Shown here piece by piece: positions 22,016-32,935 of a stretch of 64,000 nucleotides of DNA. The translations under genes were made by a program, and so were the position numbers. The stretch spans positions 185,358,015 to 185,422,014 of the forward strand of contig OY282558.1 in assembly GCA_958295665.1 (NCBI GenBank), read 5' to 3'. Numbering within the stretch: position 1 is the first letter of the stretch; every line of letters begins with the position of its first letter. Origin of the DNA: Tipula vernalis. Taxonomy: Eukaryota > Arthropoda > Insecta > Diptera > Tipulidae. Under the pieces are notes generated by a model, which searched no databases, was not told the origin of the DNA, and worked only from the letters and a program-made list of their open reading frames with translations.

Positions 22016-22345
22016 GATGCAAACGGGATTCGAATAAGGCCAATTAGGAACGAACTTCCTGTTCTTTAACTGATTTTGATGAAATGGGAAATGCGATTCT
22101 AAAATGAGTTTTGATAAAATTCTGGAGTTTGGCCAATTAGAATGGCATTTGGCTATTTCTTCACCGATTTTAATGAAATTTAAATTCCATCGTACCGGAA
22201 ATGGGGTGCTCCCATGATTTTTAAATGAAGTTTTAGAATGTGATTAATTAGGATGAACCTTTCTTCTGTTCGATGGTAACGGATTTCAAAAATAGTTCTT
22301 AGACGCAGTTCTAGAATATGGTCACTTAGGATGAAATTTTCCTTT
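22016..22345 (+). repeat. Modular repeat M, third module only
   Basis: Contains GGCCAATTAGGA, AACTGATTTTGATGAAAT, TTCACCGATTTTAATGAAAT and GATTCTAAAATGAGTTTTGA. These are the same diverged ~110-bp tandem units seen at 15840-16265 and 56570-56940. It borders the mariner remnant. Confidence 0.6.
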
Positions 22346-22359
22346 TTTAAAAATGATTT

Positions 22360-22801
22360 CAGATTTAGTATCCAAGTATAGGCTTTAGTACCCAAGTATG
22401 CCCAAACAAAATAGTCGAGAGATTTTAAATCCGGAGAATACGATGGCCATTTCATAACGTCGATAATTGATGGATTTGAGCGTTAGCTTTCCTACAGCAG
22501 TAAATCCAGCCCAATAAACCATAACAGATTTAGATGTGAATAGCTTCTCATTGGTGAAAAAAAATGTTTCTGGGTTTTTTGGCTCCCGAACCACTTCTGT
22601 AACACTTTGCATCATTCAAGTGGTATGAGTATCATTTTGTCGGTAAGATGAATGTCGTTTTGGAGTTCTAATACTCCTGGTTACATGACGCATCTTGATT
22701 TGCAGATGTCGATGAATCCGACATTTGATTATACTGGGGGGCTGTGGAGTGTTAACGGTGCGCGGATGCCCTCTTCCTGGATGGTCCGAAGAACAACGCA
22801 A
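22360..22801 (-). pseudogene. Mariner/Tc1-type transposase remnant
   Basis: Minus-strand pieces show, in order, a GRGHPRTVNTP segment (the AT-hook-like GRPR motif between the two helix-turn-helix domains), a VYWAGFTAVGKLTL strand and a WPSYSPDLKSLDYFVW segment containing the third catalytic Asp region. Frames shift between pieces and the stretch with the first two catalytic residues is mostly missing. No terminal repeats were identified. Confidence 0.6.
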
Positions 22802-22916
22802 CTCCCGGTATCGTTAACTATATTATCTGTATATGATTATGATCTACTGGCTTACACTATTTAGCTTAATTATAATTATTGTGGTGTCAGACCAAACATA
22901 CGACTTAACATTCAAC
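22802..22916. other. Junction between mariner remnant and BEL/Pao env region
   Basis: Short AT-rich boundary without recognised content. Confidence 0.3.
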
Positions 22917-24657
22917 ATTGTCTAATAACGATGTTTGATTCCTATAGTTATAGCAGCTATTACGGCTACCACAAATAGTATTCCATAAGACACAAAATAT
23001 TTTGTATTTAATATTGCTGCTCTATTTCATCAATATTATTGACACTAGTCCTCTTGGGTTCGGATTTTTCGATTTGTTGAAAGATACCGGAATTTTGAGC
23101 TCCGAGATGTTCATTATCCTGCTCTGATTATTCCCTGATGCTTAATGAAGCATATTCATTGTAGTGTCAAAATCCCTGTTCCTTTGATTTGCATTGTGGT
23201 GGTTTTCCTTCCACAGTTCACGTTTATGGTGTTTAAGCTTTCCATATAATAGATCCATAAGTTTGATTCATCTAATTTTACCTATTGTATGGGGGTTTCC
23301 TTCTTTGTATTTGCCATAACGATAGATCCGTGTTATACTAGAAGATGCTTAATTCGCTTTTGAATACATTTGGTTCGTCCGTGTTTATCACGTGTTGATT
23401 TGCACAATAGAAATCGTACCCTTAAATGTGTGGCATTTGTTGATTTAGATTAACAGTTATCCTTTTCATTATTAATCGCTAAATATGCTGCCGCTGCCCT
23501 GATGTAGATGTAATCATGTTCTTGTCTTGTTGGTAAAGAGAAGTTCTTATACACTTGATATCTTTGATCATTAACTAGCGAAATTTTAATTTAAAATCAA
23601 TTATTAGATTTACTGTGGTTACTCGAGATTTGGCAGTCCTAAAGACATTGCCACTTTCATTATTTTCAAGATTTTTTTTTATTTTTTTTTATTTATATTT
23701 AGTATTACAACTGATTTACAAATCATTTAGTAATTTATCTTTCTTAAATGGAGATTCACATTTGACTGGCAGTAACCCAATGGTTACTCCCGTTTGAATT
23801 TAAATAGTAATTATTTTTCTCTATCCTAATTAAATACAACTGCCAATTCCAAAGGTTTCTGCCTTTGAAGTCTTCTTACTGCATTGGTGGTATCCAACAA
23901 ACTTCGTATGTCTGCATTTTGGTGCCGAGATTTGTATTTCTTCACGTACATATTCCATGTTTAAGTCCCTATGGAGGTTAGCATTTCTAATGTACCATGG
24001 TGCGTTTACAATGCCACGCAGCACTTTGTTTTGAAAACATTGAATCATTTGTATATTTGTCTTCTTGGTACAACCCCAAAGTTGAATACCGCAGGTCCAT
24101 ACTGGTTTAAGTATTTGCTGATACAATAGCAATTTGTTATGTATTGTAAGGTCCGAGTTTCTACCTACTCTTGGATTCGTAGCTATTTCCCCGTTCTTTG
24201 TCTAGTACGCCAAAAAAATTCACGGGCTAATGTTCCAACAAAACCGACATGTGCTCCTTACCGTCTTGAACCTGATAATTTTTGATTGGCCATAAATATG
24301 TTTTATGCATCGTCAATGCGATACAGTTGATCCAATAAATATATCGCCGTAAATTGACAACGTTGTTGTATTAAATATTTCTGCAATATTTTCGAAATAT
24401 ATTCCAGGGGTATTCTCGAACTGTTAAATTTTAACGGGATTTCCCTGGTAAAAAACCAGGTATGGAAGCGGTGTTGTTGAAATTTGAGCTAATTGAGGTA
24501 TTGGTGCTGCATTAGCAATCCCGAAACCGATTGTACAGAAAGCTAGCATGCCTAACAGCCTCTTAGCAGTTCTTGTCGTTCTTCTAAGTTTCGTATTTCT
24601 TTGTCTGGACGCGTTGGGAGGATTTTCAACCTCTGGACTGTTATCATCTATAGGCAA
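22917..24657 (-). pseudogene. Env-like gene of the BEL/Pao element, interrupted
   Basis: The N-terminal piece (24657-24424) overlaps the end of integrase by about 14 bases in another frame and holds a basic stretch followed by a hydrophobic segment ending in Ala-rich residues, like a signal or anchor sequence. After the Jockey fragment a second part (about 23300-22920) shows a Cys-containing ectodomain-like segment and ends in a ~15-residue hydrophobic run, then basic residues and a stop near 22925, as expected for a C-terminal membrane anchor. Stops are present and the centre is missing. Assignment as env rests on position and topology. Confidence 0.45.
23830..24180 (-). pseudogene. Jockey-clade ORF2, C-terminal fragment
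   Basis: The minus-strand frame contains LLYQQILKPVWTCGIQLWGC, FQNKVLRGIVNAPWY and RNANLHRDLNM, typical of the region after RT in Jockey-type non-LTR retrotransposons. It is a 5'-truncated copy inserted in the env-like region of the BEL element. A T-rich stretch on the plus strand at 23680-23710, beyond the 3' side, could be part of its A-rich tail. Confidence 0.7.
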
Positions 24658-25740
24658 AAACGCATAATTTTTGAATGTGCCTTTTTAGAATCGTTCTACC
24701 TTTACAAGACATTGTGACTACTCGGACCTTAACATCTCTTCCAGAGTGCAGCTCCTCAATTTTACCTAATATCCATTGAGCTGGTGGTAAATTCGGTTCC
24801 TCGATAAGAACTATATTCGCAACACCTATATTAGGTTCTCCCTTTTGCCCCTTTATTCTCGTCTGTAGCGATATTGTGGCGGCCATATTCTCCAAAAGTC
24901 TTCAGTCATCTTCTGTGTTAACCTATTCAATTACTTATATGTATAAAATTATCGGTTCACCGACAATGGAATGCCTTGGTGTTATGGCAACCAGCACAAC
25001 GGCCTTGAGTTGAGTCATGCTTCGATTTGACTGAGTACTGTTGCCATTTTCTCATACCTCAAAACAGTCTCTCCTAGAATTCATTTTAAATCGTACTTAG
25101 CAGCTTCCCACAATCCTCCGAAGTGACGACTTGCCGGGGACATTAAAATGTCAATTTATGCCATCGTTTGATGTTATGCAGGTTCTGTTGAACTCATTGA
25201 TGTCGGCCTTTAATTTTTTGTCCGCCCTCTTAAATGTTGTGACGCAATCGCTATGCACAATACTCGCCGAGCATTAAATCTTCTTCTAACAACTTCTAAG
25301 TATACCGCCTTTGTTGCCATGCAGAGGAAAACTGCGATGTAAACCTTATAAACCTTTTTACTAAGTAAAAGACGGAGATGGTGTAACTCTTTAGATTGAA
25401 TGTTTAAAATGGATATTGGTGATTATTGTGTTCCGATTACTTCTTAATACGCTTGACATTAGTACACCAGCTATTCGTTCTGCAGGCACCTTTTATCTTG
25501 GATTATTTATAACGCGGTTTTATAAACGCGACTGTTCATAGCACTCTTGTAAGTGACGAGTATTTGTCCCAAATGTTAATGGTAAATACCGATGGTTGGA
25601 CTATGATTTTGATTTTCTTCACCTCCTCCTGGGTATCAAACGATCATTCCGCGAAAGTAGGGTTATCAATATTTTACAGCCATTTAGGCCCCGACCACCA
25701 TAACAAGTTGTCCTTTATTTCATAAGGTGTTATACTACAA
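24644..25740 (-). pseudogene. BEL/Pao pol end: RNase H linker and integrase
   Basis: The best piece (24895-24644) is an integrase C-terminal domain of the BEL type: NIVLIEEPNLPPAQWILGKI and a KGRTILKRHIQKLCVF tail. Upstream, broken frames give the last part of the integrase core (FNVPGKSSLRRIVG, TPRHSIVGEP) near 25130-24960 and TKAVYLEVV near 25320. In intact elements this enzyme inserts the cDNA into chromosomes. Multiple stops and frame changes show it is dead. Confidence 0.65.
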
Positions 25741-25861
25741 GAAGCACTGTATGCACGTTGATGTTTCCAATGAATATTGTACATTCTCCATTAGTTTTGT
25801 TAACAAAATCGCTTCACCTAATCCTGATCATGGAATGGTTAATTTCTTTAACCCATGTATG

Positions 25862-26080
25862 TAACTGGAGCAGGGAAACTTTCGAATTTAAGCTTGAAAC
25901 TTCTCATACCGTTAGAACCGAATTTGAGCTAAATAGCCTACATTGAAAACAATTAGTGCTAGTCCCTAAGCCGAGAAAATGAAACAAGAAATTTCATATT
26001 TCGCCTGAAAGATTGTAAAAAAAGAAAAACGAAACCTGATTTTGAGCGGAAACCGGGAATATTTAACCAATTAATCTTAT
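25862..26080 (+). repeat. Repeat family R, copy 2 (inverted relative to copy 1)
   Basis: Starts in GCAGGGAAACTTTCGAATTT and runs through CTTCTCATACCGTTAGAACC, CCGAGAAAATG and GATTTTGAGCGGAAACC to ATTTAACCAATTAATCTT. These are the reverse complement of the blocks at 10140-10500. Confidence 0.75.
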
Positions 26081-26107
26081 ACGAGGTACAATCCTTTTGA
26101 AATCCCT

Positions 26108-26185
26108 CCCCTATGGTATTCGAACCTGGTACTTTTTAATCCAAATATAGATAGCCGTTTTAACCACTGTGCCATTTGTTTGGTT
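26108..26185 (-). other. tRNA-like segment with good A and B boxes
   Basis: The minus strand holds TGGCACAGTGGTTAA, an exact fit to the polymerase III A box (TRGCNNAGYGG), and about 40 bases further CCAGGTTCGAATACC, one base from the B box (GGTTCGANTCC). I could not draw complete acceptor and anticodon stems, so this is more likely a tRNA pseudogene or the head of a tRNA-derived SINE than a working tRNA. It lies next to a copy of repeat family R. Confidence 0.45.
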
Positions 26186-26284
26186 AGTGTCCAGAATTCT
26201 GGTCAATTCTGGATTAGCACAAATTGAACCGCAACGTATTTTGAATGACACAACATGTTTATTGGTTTCTAAAACGTTTTAATG

Positions 26285-27060
26285 CGGACCCCCATTGACC
26301 TTATTAAGGTTTTGACAAAGGCCCGCCTGAGGGATCGCACCCCACTCGTCATCTAACGCAATCTTGTGGTCACTGATGTTAGATGGTACCGGATTTCTGG
26401 CTCGGATCTTCCAGTTTAGTTCGTACATGTCTGGACTGAGGGCTGGCTAATTCATCGTCTCGAGTCTAACCTCATCCATGAACTGTCCAGTTGTTCGAGC
26501 TGACCGGGCATTGGCATGCATCAATATGAAATATCCTGCGTAGGTTACTACATGATCCAAAAAATGGTATATTGTTCAGCGGTCAGACCTCCTATACGGC
26601 CTCCACCAGGTATGAAAAAAGGATCTGTTTTCCTCTCAAGCGATATGCCAGGCTACACCAAGCACGAACCGCTGCCGTACGAGACTGTTTCAACAAAGCA
26701 GCACTGCGAAAATCGCTCTCCTGGATGCCGGTAGACCCAGTCTCTCCTATCACTCGCGGGCAAAATCAAGGCGCCCTTTACGGTGGCGTGCTGTCAATTA
26801 TGGGCCTTGAGCGAGTCGTCTTAGAGTGAGGTTGGCTTCCTTCAAGCATTTAGGACGATAAATCGATCGTCCCTCTCAGATGTACACTGACACCAGCTGG
26901 TATGTGGTCTTCGATTGAAGGTACCAATTTCCTGAAACCTTCTGGATACTCTTGAGACAGCAGATTGGCTCATGTTTAGCTGACTAGCGACTTCTTCTTA
27001 ATGGCGTCCTTCTTGCAATAAAGCAATAATTTGTGCGGCTTTTTCTGGCGTAGTATCCAT
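26285..27060 (-). pseudogene. Tc1-like transposase, decayed full-length copy
   Basis: From an ATG at 27060 (minus strand) the translation begins MDTTPEKAAQIIALLQEGRH, then after a stop SQLNMSQSAVSRVSRRFQE, the paired-type helix-turn-helix, and RDDRFIVLNA. Further on, broken frames keep HPGERFRSAALL and a region ending in PALSPDMYELNW near 26440, the third catalytic-residue area. The many stops and small deletions mean it is inactive. GC content is higher than the surroundings, consistent with a coding origin. No terminal repeats were identified. Confidence 0.6.
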
Positions 27061-27490
27061 GATTTTGAGGAAACAACGAATGAAACTGGTAGAGATTTGT
27101 TCAGGTCAACGTCTGATAAGTGACTGATGGATGGAAATATCGGTCATCGTGGTATTATACAGAAGATTGCAGTACGCCAATTGTTTCCACCGAAACAGCG
27201 CATTTGCTACGATTGCTTTAATTTGAAAAGTACTGCATCGATTTTAATATTAAAGGTGTCCTTGTAAAGATAACATACTAAGATGTCGAAAAAAAGTTGT
27301 TTTACGAAAATCGGTTAAGCTATTTTTAAAATATATGTCTTTTGGTCGATTTAGTTGCTCGGGAGTGACTCATAATATAGTAACAGTTTTCTTATTTATA
27401 AACCTTACTATAAGAATCTAACAACGTATATAGTGATCAAAATCCAAGATAAATTCCAAATTCATGTGGAGTTTTTGACTTGATTTTGAA
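27061..27490. other. Tc1 flank and unassigned repeat DNA
   Basis: No gene. The part 27435-27510 (TAAATTCCAAATTCATG...GATTTTGAACTGATTTTCGAAA) matches the reverse complement of about 43560-43650, so it belongs to a dispersed repeat. Confidence 0.45.
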
Positions 27491-27494
27491 CTGA

Positions 27495-27705
27495 TTTTCG
27501 AAAATCGTTGCTACCGACGATTGGAGCCGTGATTTTAAACAAAATATTTGAAGCTGCTTGGCTTCAAAAAATCTCCGCTGTACCATATTTTACTCGTTCT
27601 GCGAGCGCTGATGCTAATTTTTGGTCGTCGTTACAACTCTATTTTATTCCGATAGGTAGTGCTTGCTCCATATTTCAAATCGTCAATTGACGATTGGAGC
27701 ATCAC
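27495..27705 (+). mobile_element. Foldback MITE family P, single-arm copy
   Basis: Shares CGATTGGAGCCGTGATTTTA, CAAAATATTTG, ACCATATTTTACTCG, GAGCGCTGATGCTAATTTTT and ATTCCGATAGGTAGTGC with one arm of the palindrome at 20795-21430. Here it is bounded by CGACGATTGGAGC and GACGATTGGAGC, the second preceded by CGTCAATT. Confidence 0.65.
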
Positions 27706-27849
27706 GGATTCCACCTAGTAGACAATTTTCAAACTGAGCTAGTTAATAATTTGACGTTCGAAATTATTGTAAACAATTCCAATTTTGAACTGTAAACACA
27801 ATTTTTACTTTCTTTATCACAATTGTTCTTTCGTTGTATTTGTGACAAG

Positions 27850-28130
27850 TGTCATTTTGTGTCAATAGCAATAGTTACGACCATAAATTCAGGCCTATCG
27901 GTCTTCGGTGCCGTGTCATTAAAGGCTATTGATTGATTTTCATTTTTCACTGTTTTATCAATGAAAATATTCGAAATTTATTTTTTTTTGAAAAGCACAA
28001 ATTTCTCCAATGTGTTCACTAATGGAAAAGCCAAAGTTAATTCCTTAAACTTTCCCAGTTTCCGCTGAAAATCAGGTACCGCCTTTCCATTTTTTTTACA
28101 GCATCGCAACGGAACATGTAATCATACAGA
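27850..28130 (-). repeat. Repeat family R, diverged copy 3
   Basis: Contains GATTGATTTTCATTTTTCAC, AAAAGCACAAATTTCTCCAA and TTTCCGCTGAAAATCAGG, and upstream TTCAGGCCTATCGGTCTTCG, which matches the inverse of about 43490-43560. It is a more diverged subfamily than the neighbouring copy at 28205-28570. Confidence 0.6.
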
Positions 28131-28204
28131 ACATTGGTATTGGTTGTGTTAGCTTAAATCAATTATTTTTGTTGTTCTATTTGAAAATTTTAGAACGCAA
28201 TGTT

Positions 28205-28570
28205 TCTTGAATAGTTCCGTATAGTATCATTTAGGGGTGCGGATTGATTTTCAGTGTCCATGATTTAATGAATGAAAATTGTCAAAATTTATATTTTTAT
28301 GATAAGCACAAATTTCTTCATTGTATTTACCAACTGAAAATATTAAGTTAATTGGTTAATCTTTTCTGGTTTCCGCTGAAATTAAGTTTTGTCTTTGTTT
28401 TTTTCCTGTCTTTTAGGCGGAATATGAAAATTATTTTTCCATTTTCTCGGCTCCTGGAATAGCACTAATTTTTTCCAATGAGATTAGTGCTCATAAATGT
28501 AGCACAAATTCGGTTCTAATGGTATGAGAAATTTCAAGCTTAAATTCGAAAGTTTCCCTGCTCCAGTTAC
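28205..28570 (-). repeat. Repeat family R, copy 4
   Basis: Near-identical in order to 10138-10500: ATCATTTAGGGGTGCGGATT, TTAATTGGTTAATCTTTTCT, GGTTTCCGCTGAAAT, ATTTTCTCGGCTCCTGGAAT and AATTCGAAAGTTTCCCTGCT. Confidence 0.75.
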
Positions 28571-29040
28571 TCAATTGTAAATACTCTTGTTTTATGATGA
28601 TACAAGAGTAACCTTCACTTGAACACTGCTCAAGACAATTTTGATGTATATGACCACAGCTGCAGCATATGCCGCTTGAGAAACGTGAGATAAGCCATAT
28701 AGGCCTTTCGTGTCATGTGTGGTGTTTATCCATATAGAAATTCTAATACGGGTTAGTAATTGAGGTGCTCAGCGCAACAACTGGTTATCTTCACTTTTTA
28801 CAATTTTGCAGGAGACGTAGAGTAATAATGTGTGATATCTGATTCTTACCCAGCGGAACAACCGGTTAACTCCAATGAGAGATACCTGGTTCTTGCCCAG
28901 TAATTTAAAAAAATGTAGCAGTAGCAATCTGTATATGTTTTACTTGTAAACAGGCAATTTAATAAAAGAAACAAGAATAATAACTGAAATTCTGAATTAT
29001 ATTTAGTATTAAATGAAATTTAATACATATTATTCTGAGT
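28571..29040. other. Unassigned stretch
   Basis: No gene recognised. Two related blocks around 28770 and 28860 (AGCGCAACAACTGGTTATCT and AGCGGAACAACCGGTTAACT) suggest a diverged direct repeat of about 90 bp. A perfect palindrome, TTCTGAGTCATACTCAGAA, lies at 29033-29051 just beyond. Confidence 0.35.
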
Positions 29041-29049
29041 CATACTCAG

Positions 29050-30364
29050 AATTATTTTCTGACTTTATAGTTTCTTCTACGTTGGCTTCTGCTTGGCGTT
29101 GTCCTGCCTCGACTTTATCGTAAAACCACATATCATGATTTGGTACACTTTCTTTGTCAAGTTCCATTACGTGCTTAAACTTAAGAGGTTTCAAAACTCG
29201 CAAGGTTTTTCACCGTTTTTCAAAATGTCGAAACCTTCATATAATACCATCCGAACATTTTCACTACACAGTATGTTAGGCATTTCCTGGGCATTATACT
29301 TAATTAATCTGTATTTTTATATAGTAAATGGTTGCTTCTTTGTAGAAATATATTTACGAAAATTTGTTAAGAAGTTATCTTTGAAGTTAAGAATCATATC
29401 TTGAGTAACCTTTGTGATTTCAAAATTTTTTCCTGATTCGCGGATAATTTTTTGATATTCCTCAGGCAAATTTATTCTATCATAAGCTTTTTTTAAGGTT
29501 TATTGCACCAAAACTTCGGTTACACGGCAAGAAACTGTGCCCGGGTTCCGGATACCTGTGGACAATAGTGGTAAATTTTCCAAGTCGCACAATGGTGAAA
29601 AGGAACTGGATCAACACATAGTTCTTATTTTGAGAACTGCAGTTGTTCAAAAATATGTACACGTGTTTGACTTCCGGGCTTATAATATTATTCAAGAAGT
29701 GGTTTAAAAAGCTGATAACTTTGTTTTGTTCTTTGCCACCGAGAGTCCCATCGTACACATAAAATAGCTTCTTCTTGAGCTTCCAATATGAATACAACAA
29801 TTATACAGCCATAGATGAATCTTGTAAAACACATCACTGCTTGGTGTTACTGGAAGCGGCATATTTTGTTGGAAGTCAAATGAAAGTACTTCAATAGATG
29901 GATCTTCACACGCTAACTTAGTATATTCCCTCAAATCTTCATAAAATGTTTCCGCTTTTGTTACATGTAATAACTTTAAAGCCGTAAGAGCGTTTTTTTC
30001 TTTCTCACTGTCAGCAGTTTCTATTTGTTTCATCAACGTGTCGCATTTCGAACAGGTATCTGATTTAGGTTTATCGAAAGAGAGTCTAAAATTCTCTACA
30101 AAGTATTTCCTGTAAAAATCGTATTTTACCCTTGGTTTTGTTTTGTTTTCTTATAGTAAAGCATACTGTTCTGGTTCGTACTTTTCTAGTGTGTACAAAG
30201 TACCCACTGTGATTCTTTTTTACCTTTTTGACCACTGACTGCCTGTTGAATTTCACTTTCACTAGAAGAAGCAGATTGCATCGGCCATACAACTAAATCG
30301 GATCATTATCGCTGTCTGTTTCTTGAAATGAATCCATAATACTTTCCGACTCCGAATTTGACAT
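29050..30364 (-). pseudogene. Decayed transposase-like gene with a QNKN / GHSFLPC signature
   Basis: From an ATG at 30364 the minus strand starts with an acidic Ser/Glu/Asp-rich N-terminus. After frame changes it gives a DTCSKCD pair of cysteines (about 30060), FYEDLREYTKLACEDP and LSFDFQQNMPLPVTP (about 29900), and then, in another frame, FLNNCSSQNKNYVLIQF (about 29650) and YPEPGHSFLPCNRSFG (about 29530). I know this motif set from a widespread family of uncharacterised animal proteins, often annotated DUF7869-like and suspected to be transposon-derived with an RNase H-like core. The first Asp of the usual SD-C segment reads Asn here. At least three frameshifts are present. No inverted repeats were found. 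Confidence 0.5.
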
Positions 30365-30595
30365 TATTAAACACTGAGGATAAATATTTATCATCCACTA
30401 CTATATCTCAAGCAGTGCTAAATTAAACTGAATATTTTGTATCGACACGAGCACAGAATATAAAAAAACGAAAAGAAAACGGTACAATCGAAAAAATAAT
30501 CCACAAAAAGAGAAAAAAGAGAAAATAATACAAAAATTAACACCTGTGAAACATAAAAATAACCGTAAAATAAGTTCATTTCCAGTGACATATTA

Positions 30596-32769
30596 TACAG
30601 GGTGTCCGGGTTTGGGATGCTGATCCGTCATGGGGTGATTCCTTGGTTCATTCTGAGAAACAAACCGTATGTGGAGGGGGGATCCATTTTTGATATCCTT
30701 TGAGATACAGGGTGTTTAAAAAATTTGGTTCAGAAAAAAAGTACACCCAAACATTAAACTGTAACTTACAAAATATTTATCGGAGAGCAACCAACTTAGT
30801 CTTATTTGGTTGGTAATCGTATAGGCTATTATTAAGGTTTAAGTGGTTATCTTGTATCTGCATCCGTTTGAGAGCTATGGTGATTTAAAGTAAAAAAAAA
30901 AATATTTTTTTTTTATAAAATCGAGTTTTTCTCAAAAAAAAACGTTATAATTTTTTCTTTTGTTTATTTAATTTTAATTTGTTAAGATATCCTCTACAAT
31001 TTTTTCTCTCCCCAATACATTACTTGTACCCACGTGCCATAGTTTTTTCGTATTCGGTTTATTCTCAATCTAATTAAGAGATGTTATAGTGTTAATATTT
31101 TACCAATTTTATTTTGATCTGTAAAACAGTAGGCGATGATTATCAACTCATTTATATAAATGTTGAAAAAACAAAAACTAAATATTTTCAGATTCAGTCA
31201 TTAGTTTCGAGATAATATCTAGTGTTGTATCAGTGTTGTGAATCAAAATATTAATTAATTTAATAAAATTAATATTATAATGGCACAGTTCTCAGGTGAG
31301 GAGTACATTGATATCCATTTTGCTTACGGATTTTGCGATGGTAATGCAGCACGAGCTCGCAATGAATATCAACTCAGATTTCCAACACGTCGCATTCCTG
31401 ACGCAAGAGTATTTATAAATATTCATAGGAGACTGCCAAATATCGTAACAAGATCGAATACCCGGCCGGAGCCCCATTCAGTATCACCAAACCATTTGGA
31501 TGTCGACGAAGGTATAATCCGTAATGTAACAGCAAATCCTTCTATTAGCATAAGGAGGCTCGCTTTATAATTAAACATCTCTCGCTATCGAATTCATCAA
31601 GTATTGCACAAGGAGAATCTTCATCCATACCATACAACACCCGTTCAATAACTATTACCGATAGACCGCACTACAAGATTGGAGTTTTGTAATTTGTTGA
31701 TGGAAAGGAATTTGGACAATGCAAGTTTTGTGAAACGTATCCTATGGACGGATGAATCTCAATTCACAAGAGAAAGCATAACAAACTTTCCCAATCTACA
31801 CACGTGGGCTGCTGAAAATCCTCATTCGAAAAAACAAATATCATTTCAGCACCGATTCAGTGTAACCATACGTGGCTGGTGTAATTGGCGATAAATTAGT
31901 TGGACCATTCATATTACCACCTAGATTAAATGGTGAACGTTATTTACAATTTTTACAAAACGATTTGCCACTCCTTTTTGATGATGTTCCCATTTTAAGT
32001 AGATTCTCGCATACATACCAACATGATGGTGCACCTTGTCACTACCATAATAATGTTAGGAATTTTTTTAACGAAAATTATCAAAATAATTGGATTGGAA
32101 GAAATGGTCCAATTCATTGGCCTGCAAGATCCCCCGATCTTACGGTATTGGATTTTTATGTATGGGGAAGGATGAAGGCGCTTGTATACTCCAAAGAAAT
32201 TGAAACAAAAGAAAAACTTATACAACGAATACACACAGCAGCACAACAGATAAGGGAAGAATTACCAAGAATTGAAATAACCAAAGGCATACTTAAACGA
32301 ATATTAGCATGTATTCAATCACAAGGAGGACATTTTGAGCACCTTTTATAACTCCTCGACCCAAACTTTGTATTGAGGGATTGTAGAGGAGATTATGACA
32401 AATTAAAATTAAATAAACAAAAGAAAAAATTATAACGGTTTTTTTTTTTAGAAAAACTCGATTTTATAAAAAACAAATATTTTTTTTTTTTACTTTAAAT
32501 CACCATAGCTCTCAAACGGATGCAGATACAAGATAACCACTTCAACTCATAGCCTATACGATTACCAACCAAATAAGACTAAGTTGGTTGCTCTCCGATA
32601 AATATTTTGTAAGTTACAGTTTAATATTTGGGTGTACTTTTTTTCTGAACCAAATTTTTTAAACACCCTGTATCTCAAAGGATATCAAAAATGGATCCCC
32701 CTCCACATACGATTTGTTTCTCAGAATGAACCAAGGAATCACCCCATGACGGATATTAGTCACCCTGTA
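30596..32769 (+). mobile_element. Mariner-family element, complete ends, TA target duplication
   Basis: The ends start TACAGGGTG and are flanked by TA on both sides (30594-30595 and 32770-32771). The terminal inverted repeats are very long, about 385 bp (30596-30980 and 32396-32769), and nearly identical, including internal AT-rich tracts. Between them is one transposase gene on the plus strand. The element is 2,174 bp. Similarity between the arms indicates fairly recent insertion or arm conversion, while the transposase is already disabled. Confidence 0.85.
31280..32351 (+). pseudogene. Mariner (DD41D-type) transposase, disabled
   Basis: The ATG at 31280 opens a frame of about 355 codons broken by TAA at 31568, TAA at 31649 and one frameshift near 31870. 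The N-terminus is a helix-turn-helix (YIDIHFAYGFCDGNAARAR). The catalytic core has ILWTDESQF (first Asp), YQHDGAPCH (second Asp) and WPARSPDLTVLDFYVWG (third Asp). Forty-one residues separate the second Asp from the Asp of VLD, the DD41D spacing of the rosa group, against 34 in classic mariner. The last residues (HFEHLL) sit just before the right arm. When intact it would cut and paste the element at TA sites. Confidence 0.8.
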
Positions 32770-32771
32770 TA

Positions 32772-32935
32772 TTAGTGCGGTGCAATAACAAGATATCTCC
32801 TTGAGATACCCTAGTATTCCTCAATAAAATTTCGCCAGTCATATCCATGTTGTAATTTATTATATATAACGATTGTTTGGATTTGCTTCGTTGCTTAGGA
32901 CCAAGCGGAATATAAAAAGGTACATCTCCAGCTAT
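32772..32935. other. Flank of the mariner element
   Basis: AT-rich sequence leading into the BEL/Pao fragment. No gene seen. Confidence 0.3.

Larger units (their letters stand above)
22917..25740 (-). mobile_element. BEL/Pao LTR retrotransposon remnant with env-like gene, split by a Jockey fragment
   Basis: Reading right to left: the end of RNase H with LWWSGPKW (about 25700), the RYSSLTRVL-type linker (about 25560), the integrase core (25340-24900), the integrase C-terminal domain (24895-24644), an env-like start (24657-24424), then, after a Jockey fragment (about 24180-23830), an env-like end (about 23480-22920). Every part holds stops or shifts. The domain order and the extra gene after integrase resemble env-bearing BEL elements such as roo. 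No LTR could be delimited. Confidence 0.65.

Noticed and set aside
26108..26185. Functional tRNA gene
   Set aside because: A and B boxes fit, but acceptor, anticodon and T stems do not pair well by eye.
26516..26829. Two overlapping plus-strand frames with moderate GC
   Set aside because: The minus strand encodes a recognisable, decayed Tc1 transposase over the same bases.
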